Assembly: GCF_003589925.1 (NCBI RefSeq)
Contig: NZ_CP032382.1
Coordinates: 5,270,001-5,334,000 of the forward strand
DNA: 64,000 bases
Direction: 5' to 3'
From: Chryseolinea soli
GTDB lineage: Bacteria; Bacteroidota; Bacteroidia; Cytophagales; Cyclobacteriaceae
The stretch's first letter is position 1. Each line of letters starts with the position of its first letter. Of the stretch, positions 62,486 to 64,000 are shown piece after piece. A program made the position numbers and the translations under genes. The notes under the pieces were generated by a model, which was not told the origin of the DNA, did not search any database, and saw only the letters and a list, made by a program, of their open reading frames with translations.

Positions 62486-64000
62486 ATGAATGTAAAGGCC
62501 GTTTCCTTCGGGTTGATATTTTTTGTGATGACGATGGCGTCCTGTAAAAAGGATGACCCCGCGCCGGGAAGTGAAACGTCATTTACGTTGACATCCATCC
62601 AATCGGATGACCGTCCTGTCGGGTCAACCATTTCTGGAGCAAGCCTGACGCCAGAGATCGTCGCTTCGTTTTCAGCACCCATCGACAGAACCACCGTTCC
62701 CACGGCGATCGTGCTGGTATCGCCCACAGAAAATCTCACGCTGACCTATACTTTCAGTCATGGCGACAGCACCGTCACCATCAAGCCCAGCACGGCGCTG
62801 GAGTATTTATCAAAATATAATTTTCAAATCTCGACAGCGCTGACGTCTGTCGATAAAAAAGCATTGGGCGGAAACTTCGATAGTAAGGTCATTACTACTT
62901 TCGACCCCGCCGACAAATTTCCGGTAATCTCTGATGAAGAGCTGCTGACGCTCACCCAAAAGCAAACGTTCAAATACTTTTGGGACATGGCTGAACCAAC
63001 CAGCGGCATGGCCCTCGAGCGCAAAGGTTCGGGGCCAACGGTGACCAGCGGGGGCAGCGGCTTTGGCATCATGGCCATCGTGGTGGGCATGGATCGAAAC
63101 TTCATCACACGCACAGAGGGCGTGGAGCGCCTCAACAAGATCGTGACATTTTTAGAAACGGCCGATCGTTTTCATGGGGCCTGGTCGCACTGGATCAACG
63201 GCACGACGGGAAAAGTTATCCCCTTTAGCACAAAAGACAACGGTGGCGACCTGGTGGAAACATCATTCCTCATGCAAGGTCTCCTCACGTCGCGTCAATA
63301 TCTGCAACCGACCGACACCGTCGGCAACAATCTCATCCGCCGCATGACAAAGCTCTATGAAGGTGTGGAATGGGACTGGTATCGCAAAGACGGGCAGGAA
63401 GTGCTTTACTGGCATTGGTCGCCCAACTATAACTGGGATATGAATTTTGCCCTTTCGGGATATTTTGAAGAACAGATCACCTACATCCTCGCCGCCGCTT
63501 CGCCCACGCACGGCATCCCCAAAAGCGTGTACACCAATGGCTATGGAAGAAACGGCGCCATAAAAACTGGACAAAAATATTACGGCTACACCTTGCCCCT
63601 CGGAACACCCAGTCCGTTGTTCTGGGTGCAATATTCATATTTGGGAATGGACCCCCACTTCAAAGACGACTATGCCGACTATTGGGAACAAAACGTGAAC
63701 GCGACGCTGATCAATCACGCCTATTGTGCGGCCAATCCAAAAAACTATGTGGGCTACAGCGACGCCTGCTGGGGACTGACGGCGAGCGACAACCCGACCG
63801 GTTATGATGCCCACTCGCCGTCGAACGACCAGGGGGTGATCACGCCAACGGCTGCGCTATCCTCGTTTCCGTATGCACCGGAGGAATCGATGAAGGCACT
63901 GAAATTCTTTTATTACACGCTGGGCGACAAATTGTGGGGACCGTATGGATTTTATGATGCTTTCGACCTGTCGGACGGGTGGGTGGCCAATTCGTATTTG
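62486..64000 (+). CDS. Glycoamylase-family (GH144-like) lipoprotein with N-terminal Big_5-like domain, 3' end beyond window
   Basis: 505 codons visible with no stop before the right edge. Lipoprotein signal ending at MASC (Cys20) followed by KKDD, matching the acidic surface-export signal of Bacteroidota lipoproteins. Residues about 30-135 resemble a Big_5/Ig-like domain (VASFSAPIDRTTV, VTIKPSTALEYLSKYNFQIS). From about 145 comes the glycoamylase/GH144-like barrel: LTLTQKQTFKYFWDMAE, GGSGFGIMAIVVGMDRNFI, DLVETSFLMQGLLTSRQYL, LYEGVEWDWYRKDGQEVLYWHWSP, EEQITYILAAASPTHGIP and NPKNYVGYSDACWGLTASD. It would cleave the polysaccharide at the cell surface before SusCD import. TATTTTTA just upstream is one base off the -7 consensus. 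Confidence 0.88.
   Translation, partial: MNVKAVSFGLIFFVMTMASCKKDDPAPGSETSFTLTSIQSDDRPVGSTISGASLTPEIVASFSAPIDRTTVPTAIVLVSPTENLTLTYTFSHGDSTVTIKPSTALEYLSKYNFQISTALTSVDKKALGGNFDSKVITTFDPADKFPVISDEELLTLTQKQTFKYFWDMAEPTSGMALERKGSGPTVTSGGSGFGIMAIVVGMDRNFITRTEGVERLNKIVTFLETADRFHGAWSHWINGTTGKVIPFSTKDNGGDLVETSFLMQGLLTSRQYLQPTDTVGNNLIRRMTKLYEGVEWDWYRKDGQEVLYWHWSPNYNWDMNFALSGYFEEQITYILAAASPTHGIPKSVYTNGYGRNGAIKTGQKYYGYTLPLGTPSPLFWVQYSYLGMDPHFKDDYADYWEQNVNATLINHAYCAANPKNYVGYSDACWGLTASDNPTGYDAHSPSNDQGVITPTAALSSFPYAPEESMKALKFFYYTLGDKLWGPYGFYDAFDLSDGWVANSYL

Overview
The window is about 64 kb of chromosome from a member of the Bacteroidota, most likely a Cytophagales-type bacterium. The evidence is type IX secretion (T9SS) sorting domains of both classes, a PorP/SprF-type protein, a SusC/SusD pair, Bacteroidota-type -7 promoter boxes (TAnnTTTG) and a complete respiratory complex I operon. 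Placement below phylum is inference; no rRNA or tRNA gene was recognised.

Bases 1-10,700 are a surface-polysaccharide region: an MBOAT O-acyltransferase (cut by the left edge) with its SGNH-like partner, two methyltransferases on the minus strand, then a plus-strand run of flippase, glycosyltransferase, GT14-type branching enzyme, AsnB-type amidotransferase, a second glycosyltransferase and an unusually short, one-repeat TolC-like outer membrane protein. Bases 10,800-28,000 are dominated by two giant secreted proteins. The first (2227 aa) joins an esterase-like domain to FN3, PA14 and a three-times repeated unassigned module, with a type A sorting domain. The second (2028 aa, minus strand) joins a beta-helix to 16 PKD-like repeats and a type B (gliding-motility-type) sorting domain; it is followed by its probable secretion partner, a PorP/SprF-like protein carrying an extra SPOR domain. 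Between them lie an acyltransferase-3 protein, a methyltransferase and an unassigned membrane protein.

Bases 28,500-32,800 (minus strand) form a compact exopolysaccharide operon: stand-alone response regulator, sugar transferase with a degenerate receiver domain, two GT2 glycosyltransferases and a hexapeptide acetyltransferase. After a repeat-rich 0.9 kb gap and a CBS-pair protein comes nuoA-B-CD-E-F-G-H-I-J-K-L-M-N (34,271-48,884), a full 13-gene NADH:quinone oxidoreductase operon with all expected iron-sulfur ligands visible.

Bases 49,000-51,800 look more AT-rich: an unassigned membrane protein under a well-formed promoter, and an ABC-F ATPase with a structured leader. The right part (51,900-64,000) holds a Bax-like glucosaminidase lipoprotein, a glycoamylase/GH144-like protein, a striking 637-aa receptor joining a 7TMR-DISM sensor to an IS1595-transposase-like zinc ribbon and helix-turn-helix, and directly after it a polysaccharide utilisation locus (SusC, SusD, LamG lipoprotein, and a second GH144-like lipoprotein running off the right edge). 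The most unusual system is this receptor beside the utilisation locus: a membrane sensor that seems to have taken over a transposase DNA-binding domain as its output.
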